Part shown: piece by piece, positions 62,577 to 64,000 of the stretch
How positions within the stretch are numbered: the stretch's first letter is position 1
Layout: each line of letters starts with the position of its first letter
Assembly (NCBI RefSeq): GCF_900106035.1
Contig: NZ_FNUC01000003.1
Coordinates: forward strand, 682,001-746,000
DNA length: 64,000 nucleotides
Reading direction: 5' to 3'
Origin: Jiangella alba
Lineage (GTDB): Bacteria > Actinomycetota > Actinomycetes > Jiangellales > Jiangellaceae
The notes under the pieces: generated by a model
Told to the model about the DNA's origin: nothing
Seen by the model: the letters and a program-made list of their open reading frames with translations, nothing else
Database searches by the model: none
Position numbers and translations under genes: made by a program

Positions 62577-64000
62577 TCAGTCGATCACGCGCAGCAGCAG
62601 ACAGGACCGGCCGGTCAGCCGCACCCGGCCGGCCGCGCGGTGCCGCCGTCCCTCGGCCGAGCCGGACGCGGTGTCGAGCACGACCTCGTACGACGCCGCC
62701 CAGAACCGGCCGGGCAGCCGCACGTCGAGGGCGTCGGCGCCGGCGTGGACGTAGAGCAGGAACGACTCGTCCAGGATCGGCTCGCCGCGCACGCCGCGCG
62801 ACCGGATGCCCTCGCCGTTCAGGTACATGCCGAGCGTGCGCAGCGACCCGTCGTGCCACTCGGCCTCGGTCATCTCCGCACCCGACGGCGCGAACCACGC
62901 GATGTCCTTGCGGCCGCCCTCGACCACCGGGACGCCCTCGAAGAACCGGCGCTGCCGCACGACCGGGTGGGCGCGGCGGAACCGCAGCAGCCGGCGGACG
63001 TGCTCGAGCAGGTCGGGGTGCTCGGCGGCCAGCGACCAGTCGATCCAGCTGATCTCGTTGTCCTGGCAGTACGCGTTGTTGTTGCCGCGTTGCGTGCGCC
63101 CGGCCTCGTCGCCGGAGAGCAGCATGGGCACGCCGGTCGACAGCAGCATCGTCGTCAGCATGTTCTTCACCTGACGCAGCCGCAGCTCGCGTAGGGCCGC
63201 GTCGTCGGAGTCGCCCTCGACGCCGTGGTTCCAGGACCGGTTGTTGTCCGTGCCGTCCCGGTTCTCCTCGCCGTTGGCCTCGTTGTGCTTGCGGTCGTAG
63301 GAGACGAGGTCGCGCATGGTGAAGCCGTCGTGCGCGGTGACGTAGTTGATCGACGCATACGGGCGGCGGCGGTCGTCGGCGTACAGGTCGGACGAGCCGG
63401 AGAGGCGGAACGCGAGGTCGCGGACGCCGGCCGCGGCGCCGCGCCAGTGGTCGCGGACGGAGTCGCGGTAGCGGTCGTTCCACTCGGTCCACAGGTGCGG
63501 GAACTCGCCGACCTGGTAGCCGCCGGGCCCGACGTCCCACGGCTCGGCGATCAGCTTCACCTCGCGCAGCACCGGGTCCTGCCCGATGACCGTCATGAAC
63601 GAGCCGAGCATGTCGACGTCGTGCATCGACCGGGCCAGCGCCGACGCGAGGTCGAAGCGGAAGCCGTCGACGTGCATCTCGCCGACCCAGTACCGCAGCG
63701 AGTCCATGACCAGCCCGAGCACCTGCGGGTGGGCGACGCGGAAGGTGTTGCCGGTGCCGGTGTAGTCGAGGTAGCGGGACCGGTCGGCGGGGTCGACGTG
63801 GTAGTACGCCTCGTTCGCGATGCCGCGGTAGGCCAGCGTCGGGCCGCCGTCGCCCTGCTCGGCCGTGTGGTTGTAGACGACGTCGAGGATCACCTCGAGC
63901 CCGGCGTCGTGCAGCGCGCGGACCATCGCCTTGAACTCGTCGACCTGCTCGCCCCGGGTGCCCGCCGACGAGTACGCGTTGTGCGGCGCGAAGAACGCCA
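62577..64000 (-). CDS. glgX: glycogen debranching enzyme GlgX (5' end beyond window)
   Basis: The last 474 residues of a GH13 debranching enzyme/isoamylase. It hydrolyses alpha-1,6 branches of glycogen trimmed by phosphorylase. Visible are VILDVVYNHTAEQ, the nucleophile region HVDGFRFDLASALAR, the acid/base VKLIAEPWDVGPGGYQ, YVTAHDGFTMRDLVSY, and the GlgX-typical LSGDEAGRTQRGNNNAYCQD. The frame remains open to the window edge (AFFAPHNAYSS... is coding), so the N-terminal CBM48 and first third of the enzyme are outside. It joins glgP, glgB, treS and mak as the glycogen/trehalose set of this region. Confidence 0.93.
   Translation of the reverse strand, partial: AFFAPHNAYSSAGTRGEQVDEFKAMVRALHDAGLEVILDVVYNHTAEQGDGGPTLAYRGIANEAYYHVDPADRSRYLDYTGTGNTFRVAHPQVLGLVMDSLRYWVGEMHVDGFRFDLASALARSMHDVDMLGSFMTVIGQDPVLREVKLIAEPWDVGPGGYQVGEFPHLWTEWNDRYRDSVRDHWRGAAAGVRDLAFRLSGSSDLYADDRRRPYASINYVTAHDGFTMRDLVSYDRKHNEANGEENRDGTDNNRSWNHGVEGDSDDAALRELRLRQVKNMLTTMLLSTGVPMLLSGDEAGRTQRGNNNAYCQDNEISWIDWSLAAEHPDLLEHVRRLLRFRRAHPVVRQRRFFEGVPVVEGGRKDIAWFAPSGAEMTEAEWHDGSLRTLGMYLNGEGIRSRGVRGEPILDESFLLYVHAGADALDVRLPGRFWAASYEVVLDTASGSAEGRRHRAAGRVRLTGRSCLLLRVID

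Overview
This is a very G+C-rich window with a strong third-position G/C preference, many GTG starts and 4-base ATGA/GTGA gene overlaps. It contains IcmA, a maltokinase/TreS pair, CUT1 sugar transporters without their own ATPase, and DivIVA-like coiled-coil and CnoX-like proteins. Together these point to a chromosomal segment of a free-living, saprophytic actinomycete. The genus cannot be fixed from the sequence alone. No rRNA, tRNA, CRISPR array or complete insertion sequence was seen.

Layout. (1) 1-7700: a small catabolic regulon with a creatininase-family protein, a frameshifted Gfo/Idh/MocA oxidoreductase, an IclR regulator, a RidA-like protein, a Tat-exported (alpha/alpha)6 hydrolase and an FG-GAP/VCBS protein. 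Three promoter regions carry the same TTCG-N6-CGAA site. (2) 7774-19645: housekeeping and acyl-CoA genes. These are a DivIVA-like protein, methylmalonyl-CoA epimerase, thiolase, the MeaB GTPase, small membrane proteins, MarR and TetR regulators, a membrane protein, an Rrf2 regulator, the isobutyryl-CoA mutase large subunit and a thioredoxin-TPR protein. A 1-kb stretch without genes (15145-16180) holds several dispersed repeats. (3) 20123-33742: one long co-directional array with a LacI regulator, two permeases and a binding protein. It continues with four different ADP-ribosylglycohydrolase-fold proteins, a ribokinase, a hydrolase fused to an FGE/sulfatase-modifying-type domain, a family III CoA-transferase and a CitE-like lyase. 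A shrunken DarG-type macrodomain relic follows. (4) 34005-40308: a PrmC-like methyltransferase and two large secreted peptidases (M14 and S8).

(5) 40681-64000: a glycogen/trehalose block of glgB, treS, mak, glgP and glgX. It is split by an aminosugar locus (42707-52539) with an RpiR regulator, a secreted hydrolase, a CUT1 transporter, a BadF/GlcNAc-kinase-type kinase, NanE and two SIS proteins. The usual glgE is absent next to treS. Lipoprotein, DUF305, LVIVD and AbiEi/DUF559 genes fill the rest.

Working model. Blocks 1, 3 and 5 each pair a local regulator with export or import proteins and cytoplasmic enzymes, so each looks like a dedicated scavenging pathway. Block 3 is the most unusual. 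My inference is that it imports and cleaves a ribosylated compound, phosphorylates the released ribose, and feeds an acidic aglycone into CoA-linked degradation. Two single-base frameshifts, two gene relics, three repeat families and a set of likely leaderless promoters are described separately.
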